Source of the DNA: Candidatus Krumholzibacteriota bacterium
GTDB lineage: Bacteria; Krumholzibacteriota; Krumholzibacteriia; Krumholzibacteriales; Krumholzibacteriaceae
NCBI GenBank assembly: GCA_030672805.1
Contig: DAOVFR010000066.1
Span: forward strand, 1-10,224
DNA: 10,224 nt
Reading direction: 5' to 3'
A program made the position numbers and the translations under genes. Below, one piece after another: positions 1 to 7,473 of this stretch. Positions within the stretch are counted from its first letter, which is position 1. Each line of letters starts with the position of its first letter. The notes beneath the pieces are model-generated. The model was not told where the DNA came from. It ran no database searches and saw only the letters and a program-made list of their open reading frames with translations.

Positions 1-2
1 AT

Positions 3-620
3 GTGGAATACCTGATCGAGGAGGTGCCGAAAGCGATCCGGCAATCACTCGACGGTGTGGAACGCGTCGCCAGGATCGTGAAATCGATGAAGGAGTTCTC
101 GCATCCAGGCACTGAGAGCAAGGCCCCGGTCAATATCAACAAGGGCATCGAAAGCACCGTGACCATCGCGCGGAACGAGTGGAAATACGTCTCGGAGATG
201 GTTCTCGATCTCGACGGCTCGCTCCCGCCTGTCCGGTGTATTTCGGGTGAGATAAACCAGGTGATATTGAACCTGGTACTGAACGCTTCACATGCGATCG
301 CGGGCATCGTGGGCGACGGCAGCGGAGGGAAGGGGACCATCACTGTCAGCACGAGGCGGGACGGTGACCGGGCGGAGATCAGAATCAGCGATACCGGAAC
401 GGGCATTCCGGAAGGCATCAGGGACCGGGTCTTAGATCCGTTCTTCACGACAAAGGAAGTCGGCAAGGGAACAGGCCAGGGCCTGGCTATCGCGCGTTCT
501 GTTATCGAGGATAAGCACGGTGGGGAACTGTTCTTCGAGACCGAGGAAGGACACGGGACGACATTCATTATCCATCTGCCCTTCGAACCGGAGAACGAAA
601 CGGAACCGGCAGAGGAATGA
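3..620 (+). CDS. Sensor histidine kinase, C-terminal part (5' end outside window)
   Basis: This is the C-terminal part of a two-component sensor kinase, which autophosphorylates a histidine from ATP and passes the phosphate to response regulators. The reading frame is open to the left edge, so the GTG at base 3 is probably internal; the sensor region and phospho-accepting H-box lie upstream. Counting from base 3, residues 5-37 (VERVARIVKSMKEFSHPG) look like the second helix of the dimerisation domain. The HATPase_c domain follows: N-box around residues 83-99 (INQVILNLVLNASHAI), G1 box DTGTGIP at 130-136, F-box DPFFTTK at 145-151 and G2 box GKGTGQGLAIA at 154-164. It ends with a short acidic tail. 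The stop overlaps the next gene's start as ATGA, so the kinase is translationally coupled to the REC-HDOD regulator, its likely partner. The family call is secure; the stimulus cannot be inferred. Confidence 0.93.
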   Translation: MEYLIEEVPKAIRQSLDGVERVARIVKSMKEFSHPGTESKAPVNINKGIESTVTIARNEWKYVSEMVLDLDGSLPPVRCISGEINQVILNLVLNASHAIAGIVGDGSGGKGTITVSTRRDGDRAEIRISDTGTGIPEGIRDRVLDPFFTTKEVGKGTGQGLAIARSVIEDKHGGELFFETEEGHGTTFIIHLPFEPENETEPAEE

Positions 621-1825
621 AACGAAAGATCCTGTTCGTAGACGACGAACCCAACATACTCGAGGGCCTGCGGAGGATGCTCCGGGGTATGCGCAAGGAG
701 TGGACCATGTCGTTTGCGGAAAACGGCGCCGAAGCACTCGAACTGCTTGCCTGTGAGCCATTCGACGCCGTCGTTTCCGACATGCGTATGCCCGGTATGG
801 ACGGTGCGGAACTGCTCCTTAAGGTCAGGCAGCGGTATCCGGAGATCGTGCGGCTGATCCTTTCGGGACAGTCGAACGAAGAGACGATCCTGAAATCAGT
901 CGTGCCGGTACACCAGTACCTCGCCAAGCCGTGCAACTCCGAACTCCTGAGAGACACGCTTTCACGGGCCTGCACCAGCCTTGACATTATACATAAACCG
1001 GAGTTGAAACGGATGGTTGCAGGAGCTGTCTCGTTCCCGCTCATGCCCGGTCTCCTCGACGAGCTGGCGGCCCTGTTCTCTGAACCGGAACCGAGTGCAT
1101 CACACGCGGTGGATATCGTCTCGCGGGATATTGGGATGACGGTAAAATTGCTGCAGCTCGTGAACTCGGCGTTCTTCGGGGTTTTTTCGCATATCAGCGG
1201 GGTCAAACAGGCAGTCGAGCTCCTGGGAATCGAAACGATCGGCAAGGTTGTATCCATCCCGGACGTGTTTCACCCGTTCGACGACGGCCTCATGAAAAAG
1301 TTCGATCTTGACGGGATAACCGGACATTGCCTGAACACGGGCAGGATAGCCGGGCGCATTGCCGCCGCGATGACGGAGGAGCGGCAGGTTGTCGACAACG
1401 CCAGGATCGCCGGTGTGCTCCATGATGCGGGAAAGATGCTATTCGCCGCCGAATGCACGGACCTGTACGAGAGGATACCCGCCATGATGGAGGATGAGGA
1501 GATGTCGTTTCTCGGCATCGAGCGGAAGACCCTGGGTGCGACCCACGCCGAGATCGGTGCATGCCTGCTGGGGTTGTGGGGCTTTCCAGATGATGTCATG
1601 ATTGCGGTTGCCTATCACCATAACCCGTCGGACAGCGGTGTCGACGGGTTGGTGCCGCTCGCCGCAGTGCATATCGCCGAGGTCCTCGGGAACGAGGACC
1701 GCCTTGACGCGAACAGGAGAGTGCAGCTCGATGAGGAATATCTCGGATCGATCGGGATGAGTACGAATCTGTCCGGATGGAGGACACTCTGCAAGGAGAC
1801 CGAGAGGGAGAGTGTTTCAGTATGA
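617..1825 (+). CDS. Response regulator, REC-HDOD
   Basis: This is a 402-residue cytoplasmic response regulator. Residues 3-120 form a receiver domain with acidic pair D9-D10, phospho-acceptor D55 (VVSDMRMPGMDG), switch residue S83 (ILSGQS) and lysine K104 (LAKPC). Residues about 135-335 form an HDOD domain, starting at the FPLMPGLL motif and including LLQLVNSAFFG and the AVELLGI segment. HDOD proteins are usually seen as non-enzymatic signalling modules that affect motility, development or second-messenger pathways. This copy keeps HD-type residues: H237, the H269-D270 pair in VLHDAGK, H310 and H334-H335. The start is fixed by the ATGA overlap with the kinase, and the stop overlaps the next regulator the same way, so the three genes should be co-translated. 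The output has no DNA-binding domain, so control is probably by protein interaction or an uncharacterised activity. Confidence 0.93.
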   Translation: MKRKILFVDDEPNILEGLRRMLRGMRKEWTMSFAENGAEALELLACEPFDAVVSDMRMPGMDGAELLLKVRQRYPEIVRLILSGQSNEETILKSVVPVHQYLAKPCNSELLRDTLSRACTSLDIIHKPELKRMVAGAVSFPLMPGLLDELAALFSEPEPSASHAVDIVSRDIGMTVKLLQLVNSAFFGVFSHISGVKQAVELLGIETIGKVVSIPDVFHPFDDGLMKKFDLDGITGHCLNTGRIAGRIAAAMTEERQVVDNARIAGVLHDAGKMLFAAECTDLYERIPAMMEDEEMSFLGIERKTLGATHAEIGACLLGLWGFPDDVMIAVAYHHNPSDSGVDGLVPLAAVHIAEVLGNEDRLDANRRVQLDEEYLGSIGMSTNLSGWRTLCKETERESVSV

Positions 1826-3018
1826 ACGTAAAGATACTTTTCGTGGATGACGAACCGAATATCCTGTTTGCCTACAGGAGACAATTGAAGCGTGAATTCC
1901 AGCTCGAAACGGCACTCGGTCCGGAGGAGGCCCTGACGGTGTTCAAATCCCGGGGGCCGTATGCGGTGGTTGTCTCGGATCTCAGGATGCCCGGCATGGA
2001 TGGAATCCATTTTCTCTCCAGGATACGGGAGTTATCCCCGGACACGGTGAGGATCATGATCACCGGCTATGCGGATCTTGATGCGGCGATGTCGGCCGTC
2101 AACGAGGGGAACATCTTCCGCTTCCTGACCAAACCGGTCGACCGCGATCTTCTCGTGAAAAACCTGATGACAGCGCTCGAACAGTACCAGCTTGTAACGG
2201 CCGAGAGAGAACTGCTCGAAAAGACCCTGAACGGCAGCATCAGGGTGCTGACAGAGGTTCTTTCCCTCGTTAACCCGATAGCCTTCAGCTGCGCATTCAG
2301 GCTGAAGCGGTACGCGAAACACATCCTGAACAAGCTCGATATCAAGAACGGTTGGCAGATTGAGATCGCCGCTATGTTGTCGCAGATAGGCTGCATCACG
2401 CTTCATCCCGAGACCATCGAGAAGGTCTACGCCGGGCAGGAGCTTTCGGAAGAAGAGATGGAGGCCTACAATTCTCATCCGAAGGCCGGCTGCGAGCTTC
2501 TCGTCAAGATCCCAAGGCTGGAGAACGTTTCGCACATCATCGAGAAGCAGCGCGAACCGGGGCAGAAACTCGGGTACGGCCGCAAACCAGAAGAGAGGAA
2601 CATCATCACGCTTGGCGCCCAGATCCTCAGGGTCGTGACCGAGTTCGACCGGTTCGTTGTTCACGGGACCTCTCATAAGGTCGCTCTCGCGCAGCTCCGG
2701 GTGATTCCCGAGGAATTCGACCCCGCCCTCGTAGGACTCCTCGACGATCTCGAGCTGACTCCGTCCCGGACGAAGGCCAGAACGGTGCCGGTGCGGGACC
2801 TCAACATCGGAATGATCCTTGATCAGGACGTCATGACGACCGGGGGAGTGCTTCTCGTTGCGAAGGGGCAGGAAGTGACGGGCTCGGTCAACGAGCGGCT
2901 CCGCCGGTTCGCACACAAGAATGAGGTCGATGAACCCATCCGTGTTCTCGTGCCCTGCGTAAAAAAGAGAGGCAGGACGAAAAAAACACCCGAACCCTGC
3001 GAGAGCGGGCAATCTTAA
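1822..3018 (+). CDS. Response regulator, REC plus degenerate HD-GYP-like domain
   Basis: This is a 398-residue regulator. The ATG at 1822 is chosen over an in-frame ATG at 1777 because it overlaps the previous stop (ATGA), follows the purine-rich GAGAGGGAGAG, and places the receiver-domain start MNVKILFVDDEPNIL at residue 1. The receiver has D9-D10, phospho-acceptor D53, T81 and K104. Residues about 140-285 align by pattern with an HD-GYP phosphodiesterase, but the HD pair reads S187-Q188 (AMLSQIGCITL), the following lysine is C191, and the HHE..GYP region reads IEKQREPGQKLGYG (240-253). Only the NSHP histidine (H219) remains, so cyclic-di-GMP hydrolysis is unlikely. Residues about 320-378 (VRDLNIGMIL ... 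VAKGQEV ... EPIRVLV) form a small C-terminal module seen in REC-HD regulators. The tail is basic. It probably acts by binding rather than catalysis. Confidence 0.9.
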   Translation: MNVKILFVDDEPNILFAYRRQLKREFQLETALGPEEALTVFKSRGPYAVVVSDLRMPGMDGIHFLSRIRELSPDTVRIMITGYADLDAAMSAVNEGNIFRFLTKPVDRDLLVKNLMTALEQYQLVTAERELLEKTLNGSIRVLTEVLSLVNPIAFSCAFRLKRYAKHILNKLDIKNGWQIEIAAMLSQIGCITLHPETIEKVYAGQELSEEEMEAYNSHPKAGCELLVKIPRLENVSHIIEKQREPGQKLGYGRKPEERNIITLGAQILRVVTEFDRFVVHGTSHKVALAQLRVIPEEFDPALVGLLDDLELTPSRTKARTVPVRDLNIGMILDQDVMTTGGVLLVAKGQEVTGSVNERLRRFAHKNEVDEPIRVLVPCVKKRGRTKKTPEPCESGQS

Positions 3019-3053
3019 TAGAATACAAAGGCCGGCCGATCTTTAAAATGAGA

Positions 3054-3082
3054 TTGACAAAGCGCCCTTCTGATGGTATGGC
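3054..3082 (+). promoter_or_regulatory. Candidate sigma70-type promoter of the MFS gene
   Basis: TTGACA at 3054-3059 matches the -35 consensus exactly. After a 17-bp spacer lies TATGGC at 3077-3082, a weak -10 box, with TGG directly before it as an extended -10 element. An AT-rich patch (CTTTAAAATGA) lies just upstream. It sits between the signalling operon's last stop and the transporter, so the transporter can be transcribed separately. The match is by eye. Confidence 0.45.
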
Positions 3083-3111
3083 AATTAGTACTTTTCAACG
3101 GGAGGGTGCGA

Positions 3112-4395
3112 ATGAATGATCAGAAGGTGATGAACCGCTGGTTCGTCGTGATCGGGGCACTCCTTATCCAGCTCTGCCTCGGAGCGATATATGCCTGGTC
3201 GGTATTCACACCGTACCTCAAAGGCGCGATCCCCGATCCGGTTACGCAGTTCAACTTCACATCCACACAGACGCAGGTTATCTTCTCCGTCGGACTTGCC
3301 TCCTTTGCCGTCGTCATGATCGTCGCCGGCCGCTGGCAGGCGAAATCGGGGCCGCGGCTCGTCTCGTTCGTCGGTGGCGCCGTCCTCGGCCTGGGTTATA
3401 TACTCGGCAGTTTCATCGGTACGAGCTTCGTCGGGCAGGTGATCGCGATCGGCCTGATCGGCGGCGCCGGCATCGGTCTGGCGTACGTTTGCCCGATCGC
3501 GGTCGGGATGAGCTGGTTCCCCGACAAGAAGGGTTTCATCACGGGCCTCGCCGTGGCCGGTTTCGGCTTCGGGGCCATGATCTGGGTGAAACTTGCGGGG
3601 GCGTGGGGACACTTGATCGAGAGCTATGGCGTGCTCCGTGTGTTCATGATTTACGGCATCGTCTTTGCGGTGGCCGTGATCGTCGGCTCGATTTTTATGA
3701 AATACCCGCCCGAGGGCTGGAAGCCGAAGGGCTGGGAGCCCCCGGCGCCGTCCGGTAAGGGAGCGGCAGCCGGAACGGTGGAGTTTCAATCCGGCGAGAT
3801 GCTGCGCACGCCGCAGTTCTACGGCCTCTGGACGACGTTCATATTCAGCGCGATGGCGGGACTGATGACGATCGGTATCATCAAGCTCTTTGGCATCGAT
3901 GCGCTGCAGAAGGCGGGTTATTCCGAGATCGAGGCGAGCGCGATAGCGGGCACCGCGATGGCGGTATACCTCTCGATCGCGAACGGCCTCGGGCGCATCA
4001 TCTGGGGAACGATCTCGGAGAGGATCGGCCGCAAGTCCGCCATCATCGCCATGACGGTGCTGCAGGGAATCATGATGCTTGCCTTTTTCTACATGGGTGG
4101 ATCGAAGGGCCTGTTCTATCTCGGTGCGGCGATCATCGGCTTCAACTTCGGCGGGAATTTCTCGCTGTTCCCGACAGCGACCGCCGATTTCTTCGGCACC
4201 AAGTCCGTCGGCCCGAACTACGGCTGGATGTTCACCGCCTACGGTGTCGGCGGGATCATCGGGCCGATTCTCGCCGGGTACATCCGCGACACGTGGATGA
4301 ATTTCCAGGCCGCGTTCATCATCGCAGCGGTCGCATGCATCATCGCGGCGATCATCATGATGACTCTCAAAAGCCCTAAAAAGCACGCGGTATAG
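3112..4395 (+). CDS. OFA-family major facilitator transporter
   Basis: This is a 427-residue inner-membrane carrier of the major facilitator superfamily, in the oxalate/formate antiporter (OFA) subgroup. The ATG at 3112 is preferred over 3073 because GGAGGG lies 5 bases before it and the protein then begins with a short polar stretch before helix 1. Family features include the helix-1 sequence CLGAIYAWSVFTPYLKG (22-38), a glycine-rich region at 115-130, FPDKKGFITGLAVAGFGFGA (136-155) after helix 4, a hydrophilic central loop at 200-230, and NGLGRIIWG...RIGRKSA (291-310) around the helix 8-9 loop. About 12 helices are evident. OFA members carry small carboxylates; the OxlT arginine appears to be kept as R295, while the position matching the OxlT lysine looks like Y377 (FTAYGVG), so oxalate exchange is doubtful. 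The substrate is not predictable, and no oxalate or formate metabolism genes are nearby. Confidence 0.92.
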   Translation: MNDQKVMNRWFVVIGALLIQLCLGAIYAWSVFTPYLKGAIPDPVTQFNFTSTQTQVIFSVGLASFAVVMIVAGRWQAKSGPRLVSFVGGAVLGLGYILGSFIGTSFVGQVIAIGLIGGAGIGLAYVCPIAVGMSWFPDKKGFITGLAVAGFGFGAMIWVKLAGAWGHLIESYGVLRVFMIYGIVFAVAVIVGSIFMKYPPEGWKPKGWEPPAPSGKGAAAGTVEFQSGEMLRTPQFYGLWTTFIFSAMAGLMTIGIIKLFGIDALQKAGYSEIEASAIAGTAMAVYLSIANGLGRIIWGTISERIGRKSAIIAMTVLQGIMMLAFFYMGGSKGLFYLGAAIIGFNFGGNFSLFPTATADFFGTKSVGPNYGWMFTAYGVGGIIGPILAGYIRDTWMNFQAAFIIAAVACIIAAIIMMTLKSPKKHAV

Positions 4396-4423
4396 CGGTT
4401 ATCCGCGGCTGTACGGAATTTGA

Positions 4424-4453
4424 GGGGGAGCCCCTGACGGCTCTCCCTTTTTT
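4424..4453 (+). terminator. Rho-independent terminator after the MFS gene
   Basis: A 9-bp stem (4424-4432 with 4439-4447, GGGGGAGCC pairing with GGCTCTCCC, including one G-U pair) closes a 6-base loop and is followed at once by six T residues (4448-4453). It lies 28 bases after the transporter stop on the same strand, so it ends that transcript and separates it from folE. Confidence 0.88.
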
Positions 4454-4576
4454 GTTCTATTTGCGGGTCAAAAAGGTCAAGCCGCCAAAGCCCGTGTCTG
4501 GCCTGCTCGCGCCGCCCCTCTGCCGGGTGAGTGCGGAGGCGATCCCGTTTGCTCCCGGATTTCGTTTGCTCCGCCT

Positions 4577-4604
4577 TTGAAATAAATCGCAAACATGTTA
4601 CTAT
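4577..4604 (+). promoter_or_regulatory. Candidate promoter of folE
   Basis: TTGAAA (4577-4582, five of six consensus bases), a 16-bp AT-rich spacer and TACTAT (4599-4604, four of six) form a plausible sigma70-type promoter. It would start transcription near 4611, about 60 bases before the folE start. The preceding terminator makes a separate promoter necessary. A 10-bp direct repeat (CGTTTGCTCC at 4546-4555 and 4563-4572) lies just upstream and could be a binding site or chance. Confidence 0.45.
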
Positions 4605-4673
4605 TCGATAAGCAGGGCGGCTCTTCGCCTGTTTGGTAAGTCCGGCGCTGTTCTTTTCTGGAGGGAAATACCG

Positions 4674-5234
4674 ATGGAAGATCTGATTCGTAAGGTTCTC
4701 GTTCAGCTCGGTGAAGACCCTGACCGCGAGGGGCTCCTCGATACGCCCAGGCGGGTCAGCGAGTCGATGATGTTTCTCACCAGCGGGTATCGTGAGGACC
4801 CGGATGCGGTCCTCGAGGGCTCGATATTCAAGGATGAGTATGATGAGATGGTGATCGCGCGGGACATCAGCATCTACAGCCTTTGTGAACACCACATGCT
4901 TCCCTTCTTCGGCAAGTGCCATGTTGCGTACATTCCGAAGGGCCGGATTATCGGCCTGTCCAAGATCCCGCGCGTCGTGGAGGTATTCTCGCGGCGCCTC
5001 CAGTTGCAGGAACGGCTGACCAACCAGATCGCGAAGGCGTTGATGAATCACCTCGAGCCCTACGGCGTCGCCGTCACGATCGAGGCGATCCATCTCTGCA
5101 TGGCGATGCGCGGTGTTCGGAAGCGTGACGCACTGATCATCACGAGCTCGATGCTCGGCGCCTTCCGCGACGACAGCAAGACCCGGATGGAATTTCTGAA
5201 CCTCGTCAGGAGCGGCGACCGCCACAGATGGTAG
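4674..5234 (+). CDS. folE: GTP cyclohydrolase I
   Basis: GTP cyclohydrolase I converts GTP to 7,8-dihydroneopterin triphosphate and formate, the first step of tetrahydrofolate and other pterin pathways, and precedes queuosine synthesis in many bacteria. The protein has 186 residues, near the usual compact bacterial length. Zinc ligands are C71 and H74 in the motif SLCEHHMLPF and C142 in HLCMAMRGV; catalytic histidines match H73 and H140. The substrate-site stretch YIPKGRIIGLSKIPRVVE (87-104) and the QLQERLTNQI segment (110-119) are intact. The ATG at 4674 follows GGAGGG at 4660-4665 with an 8-base gap. It appears to be a single-gene unit; no other folate or queuosine genes are in view, so the pathway it serves here is not shown. 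It is a type I (FolE) rather than a FolE2 enzyme. Confidence 0.97.
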   Translation: MEDLIRKVLVQLGEDPDREGLLDTPRRVSESMMFLTSGYREDPDAVLEGSIFKDEYDEMVIARDISIYSLCEHHMLPFFGKCHVAYIPKGRIIGLSKIPRVVEVFSRRLQLQERLTNQIAKALMNHLEPYGVAVTIEAIHLCMAMRGVRKRDALIITSSMLGAFRDDSKTRMEFLNLVRSGDRHRW

Positions 5235-5235
5235 C

Positions 5236-5252
5236 TCCGGGCGGCACCCGGA
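5236..5252 (+). other. Small hairpin just after folE
   Basis: TCCGGG and CCCGGA form a 6-bp GC-rich stem around a 5-base loop, starting one base after the folE stop. No T-run follows, so it is a weak candidate for transcript 3'-end stabilisation or factor-assisted termination rather than a classic terminator. Confidence 0.3.
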
Positions 5253-5466
5253 CCACATCTCCGAGAGGTTGTGAAAGATGGGAATCCGAGTATGCCGTAT
5301 GTGGATTGATGTTCCGTATCATCCTGCCCCGGGCGTCAGAGCGTCGTTGGGGGATTTGTCCGCATATCCCATGATCCCCGGGCATCAGGGAATTGTACGA
5401 TGACACCCGTTCTGCACGGTGTGGGACGGTTCTTGTATATTATTGACCGGTCAGGAGGTTTTTCCC
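5253..5466. other. Intergenic region between folE and the dehydrogenase
   Basis: These 214 bases contain no convincing gene on either strand. The only clear site is the ribosome binding sequence AGGAGGT at 5453-5459 for the downstream dehydrogenase. TATATT/TATTAT at 5436-5443 could serve as a -10 box, but no good -35 sequence lies 16-18 bases upstream. GGGGAT and ATCCCC around 5350-5379 could pair over a long loop, which is weak. Confidence 0.5.
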
Positions 5467-7155
5467 ATGGCGAAGAGGAAGCAGGCGCCGGAAACAGGCG
5501 GGATTGCCGTCGAGCACTCGGTGAGCCCGGCGGGTGAGCGGTTTCCCATTCCGCGGATGAACGAGTATGCGCCCGAATTCAGGCGCCTGAAACGTCTTTC
5601 CGACAGGGCGCGCAAGGACGGCAGGGAAATCGTCGTCGTGATGGGAGTCGGCTTTGTCGGTGCCGTGATGGCGGCTATCATCGCGGACGCGGAGGATCGC
5701 AAGGGACGGCCGAATAAGTTCGTGATCGGCTGCCAGCGGCCGAGCACTAGAAGCTACTGGAAGATCCCGCTCCTGAACCGCGGGGAAGCTCCGGTCAAGG
5801 CGGAGGATCCCGAGGTCGGCGAGATGATCGCCCGCTGCGTGCTCGATAAAAAGACGCTCACCGCCACGTTCAACAGCGACTGTCTCAAGCTCGCCGACTG
5901 TGTCGTCGTCGACGTTCAATGCGATTATACGAAGCACGACCTCGGCTACATGCGGAGCGGCGAGGCCGATATGGCCGCGCTCGAGGCCACGATGCGCACG
6001 ATCGGCGAGAAGATACCGCCGAAGTGTCTCGTGCTGATCGAGACGACGGTTGCCCCGGGTACGACGGAGTTCGTCGCATGGCCGATCCTGAAAAAAGCGT
6101 TCTACGAGCGGGGTCTAAGGGCGATACCGCTGCTCTCTCACAGTTTCGAGCGGGTCATGCCGGGCAGGGAGTACGTATCGAGCATCCGTGATTTCTGGCG
6201 TGTCTGCTCCGGCTGCACCGCCGAGGCGCGCCGGCGCGTCGAACGGTTTCTCCACCAGGTGCTGAACACGAAGGATTTCCCCCTCACGGTCATGGACCGG
6301 CCTATAGAGTCCGAGACGACGAAGATCGTCGAAAACTCCTACCGCGCAACGATTCTGGCGTTTCTCAACGAATGGAGTCTCTTCGCCGAGCGGAACGGCG
6401 TCGATCTTATCAAGGTGGTCGATGCGATCAAGATGCGCCCCACGCACAGCAACATGATATTTCCCGGCCCGGGCATCGGCGGGTACTGTCTTCCGAAGGA
6501 CGGGGGGCTCGGGTACTGGGCGTACCGGCACATCCTCGGATTCGAGGACGGCGACGATGTGTTCAAGATCACCCCGACAGCGATCGACATCAACGATATG
6601 CGCTCACTCCACGTGGCAGAGCTGACACGTGACGCGCTGCGTAACATGGGTCGCTATATAGCAGGCGCCGATGTCCTGATCTGCGGTGCGAGTTACCGTC
6701 AGGACGTGGGCGATACGCGGTACAGCGGGAGCGAGATGGTTGTGCGCAAGCTCACCGAGATGGGCGCCGAGATACGAGTACACGATCCTTACGTCGAGCA
6801 CTGGTACGAGTTGGAGAAGCAGGACGTTTATCCGGCGCCGGGATACTCGTGGGCACGGTTCTTCCGTAACCAGGAGGACCTGGTGAATATCAGCGTACAG
6901 AAGGATATTGCGAAGGCGCTCAAGGGGGTCGAGGCGGTTATCTTTGCCGTTCCCCACAAGCAGTATCTTGATCTCCGGCCCGATCATATCGTAAAGAAGG
7001 CGGGCGGGCCTCTTGTTGTGATCGACTGTTTCGGCATTCTTTCCGACGATGCGATAAGCCGTTACTTCGAGCTGGGCTGCGAGGTCAAGGCGCTCGGGCG
7101 AGGGCACATCCAGCGAATCAAAGAGAAGGTCAGACGCCGCAAAGGTCGCCGGTAG
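5467..7155 (+). CDS. UDP-glucose/GDP-mannose dehydrogenase family protein
   Basis: This is a nucleotide-sugar dehydrogenase, which uses two NAD+ to oxidise the C6 alcohol of a sugar nucleotide to a uronic acid for surface polysaccharide synthesis. The ATG at 5467 is chosen because AGGAGGT (5453-5459) precedes it; an in-frame ATG at 5419 has no such site. Of 562 residues, 1-53 are a polar extension. The Rossmann motif is GVGFVG (60-65), the family motif TTVAPGTTE is at 193-201, and SETTKIVENSYRA at 282-294 carries the conserved Lys/Asn. Catalytic C341 lies in GPGIGGYCLPKD. The C-terminal UDP-binding domain runs from about 402 (ADVLICGASYRQDVGDTRYS). Relatives are often about 430 residues; the excess comes from the N-terminus, an insertion after the first strand (about 75-125) and a basic tail. 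The exact sugar is unknown. It converges with the carbamoyltransferase operon, suggesting but not proving a shared glycan role. Confidence 0.92.
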   Translation: MAKRKQAPETGGIAVEHSVSPAGERFPIPRMNEYAPEFRRLKRLSDRARKDGREIVVVMGVGFVGAVMAAIIADAEDRKGRPNKFVIGCQRPSTRSYWKIPLLNRGEAPVKAEDPEVGEMIARCVLDKKTLTATFNSDCLKLADCVVVDVQCDYTKHDLGYMRSGEADMAALEATMRTIGEKIPPKCLVLIETTVAPGTTEFVAWPILKKAFYERGLRAIPLLSHSFERVMPGREYVSSIRDFWRVCSGCTAEARRRVERFLHQVLNTKDFPLTVMDRPIESETTKIVENSYRATILAFLNEWSLFAERNGVDLIKVVDAIKMRPTHSNMIFPGPGIGGYCLPKDGGLGYWAYRHILGFEDGDDVFKITPTAIDINDMRSLHVAELTRDALRNMGRYIAGADVLICGASYRQDVGDTRYSGSEMVVRKLTEMGAEIRVHDPYVEHWYELEKQDVYPAPGYSWARFFRNQEDLVNISVQKDIAKALKGVEAVIFAVPHKQYLDLRPDHIVKKAGGPLVVIDCFGILSDDAISRYFELGCEVKALGRGHIQRIKEKVRRRKGRR

Positions 7156-7258
7156 GGCAAGACGGCACATTCAACCACGCAGCGGCGGAGAACATATCCG
7201 GACCCGCGCGAGGGAGCGCAGACCGGGGTCTGTATCGTCAAAGATAATGATGAATGCT
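7156..7258. other. Convergent intergenic region
   Basis: This 103-base gap lies between two convergent units. It has GCGC-GAGGGA-GCGC (7206-7219) and CAGAC-CGGG-GTCTG (7219-7232), adjacent short hairpins usable by transcripts from either side. Neither is followed by a T-run, so intrinsic termination is not demonstrated. Confidence 0.4.
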
Positions 7259-7417
7259 CTAGAACAGCGCGTATATGAACGGCGCCAGGGCGGAGCCCTC
7301 CGTAAATATTATCAGCGCTCCGAGCAGAAGCAGGAATATGACGATCGGCGCAAGCCACCATCTCTTGCGCACCTTGAGAAAGAGCCAGAACTCGGCGATG
7401 ATCGATAATTTGCTCAT
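7259..7417 (-). CDS. DUF5989 family small membrane protein
   Basis: This 52-residue gene was read by hand on the minus strand: ATG at 7417-7415 and TAG at 7261-7259. The protein starts MSKLSIIAEFWLFLKVRKRW and ends EGSALAPFIYALF. A short amphipathic N-terminus with a basic KVRKRWW cluster (15-21) precedes one hydrophobic segment (about 22-38), followed by a glycine/serine turn and an aromatic end. This matches, as I recall the family, DUF5989: tiny membrane proteins encoded beside SxtJ-like proteins and carbamoyltransferases. GGAGG (7427-7431) lies 9 bases before the start, and a strong extended -10 element is further upstream at 7474-7482. It is the last gene of the carbamoyltransferase-SxtJ set, 108 bases after SxtJ. 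Molecular function is unknown; a membrane adaptor role is a guess. Its small size makes it easy to miss. Confidence 0.88.
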   Translation of the reverse strand: MSKLSIIAEFWLFLKVRKRWWLAPIVIFLLLLGALIIFTEGSALAPFIYALF

Positions 7418-7473
7418 CAGTTGCAACCTCCAGCCCTAATATCGGCAGTCAGGTTCGGGCGGTCAAGTACCTG

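Noticed and set aside
2032..3012. A long minus-strand frame opposite the REC/HD-GYP-like gene
   Set aside because: It has no domain character; the plus-strand gene has an intact receiver domain and a coupled start.
3085..4386. A 433-codon open frame antisense to the transporter
   Set aside because: It is highly charged and rich in Arg, Asp, Glu and His with no motifs, as expected for the antisense of a GC-rich membrane protein gene. The plus-strand frame is a clear OFA transporter.
4239..5258. A 339-codon minus-strand frame spanning the transporter end, terminator and folE
   Set aside because: It crosses two well-supported genes and a terminator and shows no protein family features.
7219..7232. 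CAGAC-CGGG-GTCTG as a bidirectional terminator
   Set aside because: The stem is only 5 bp and no T-run follows on either strand, so I do not call it a terminator.
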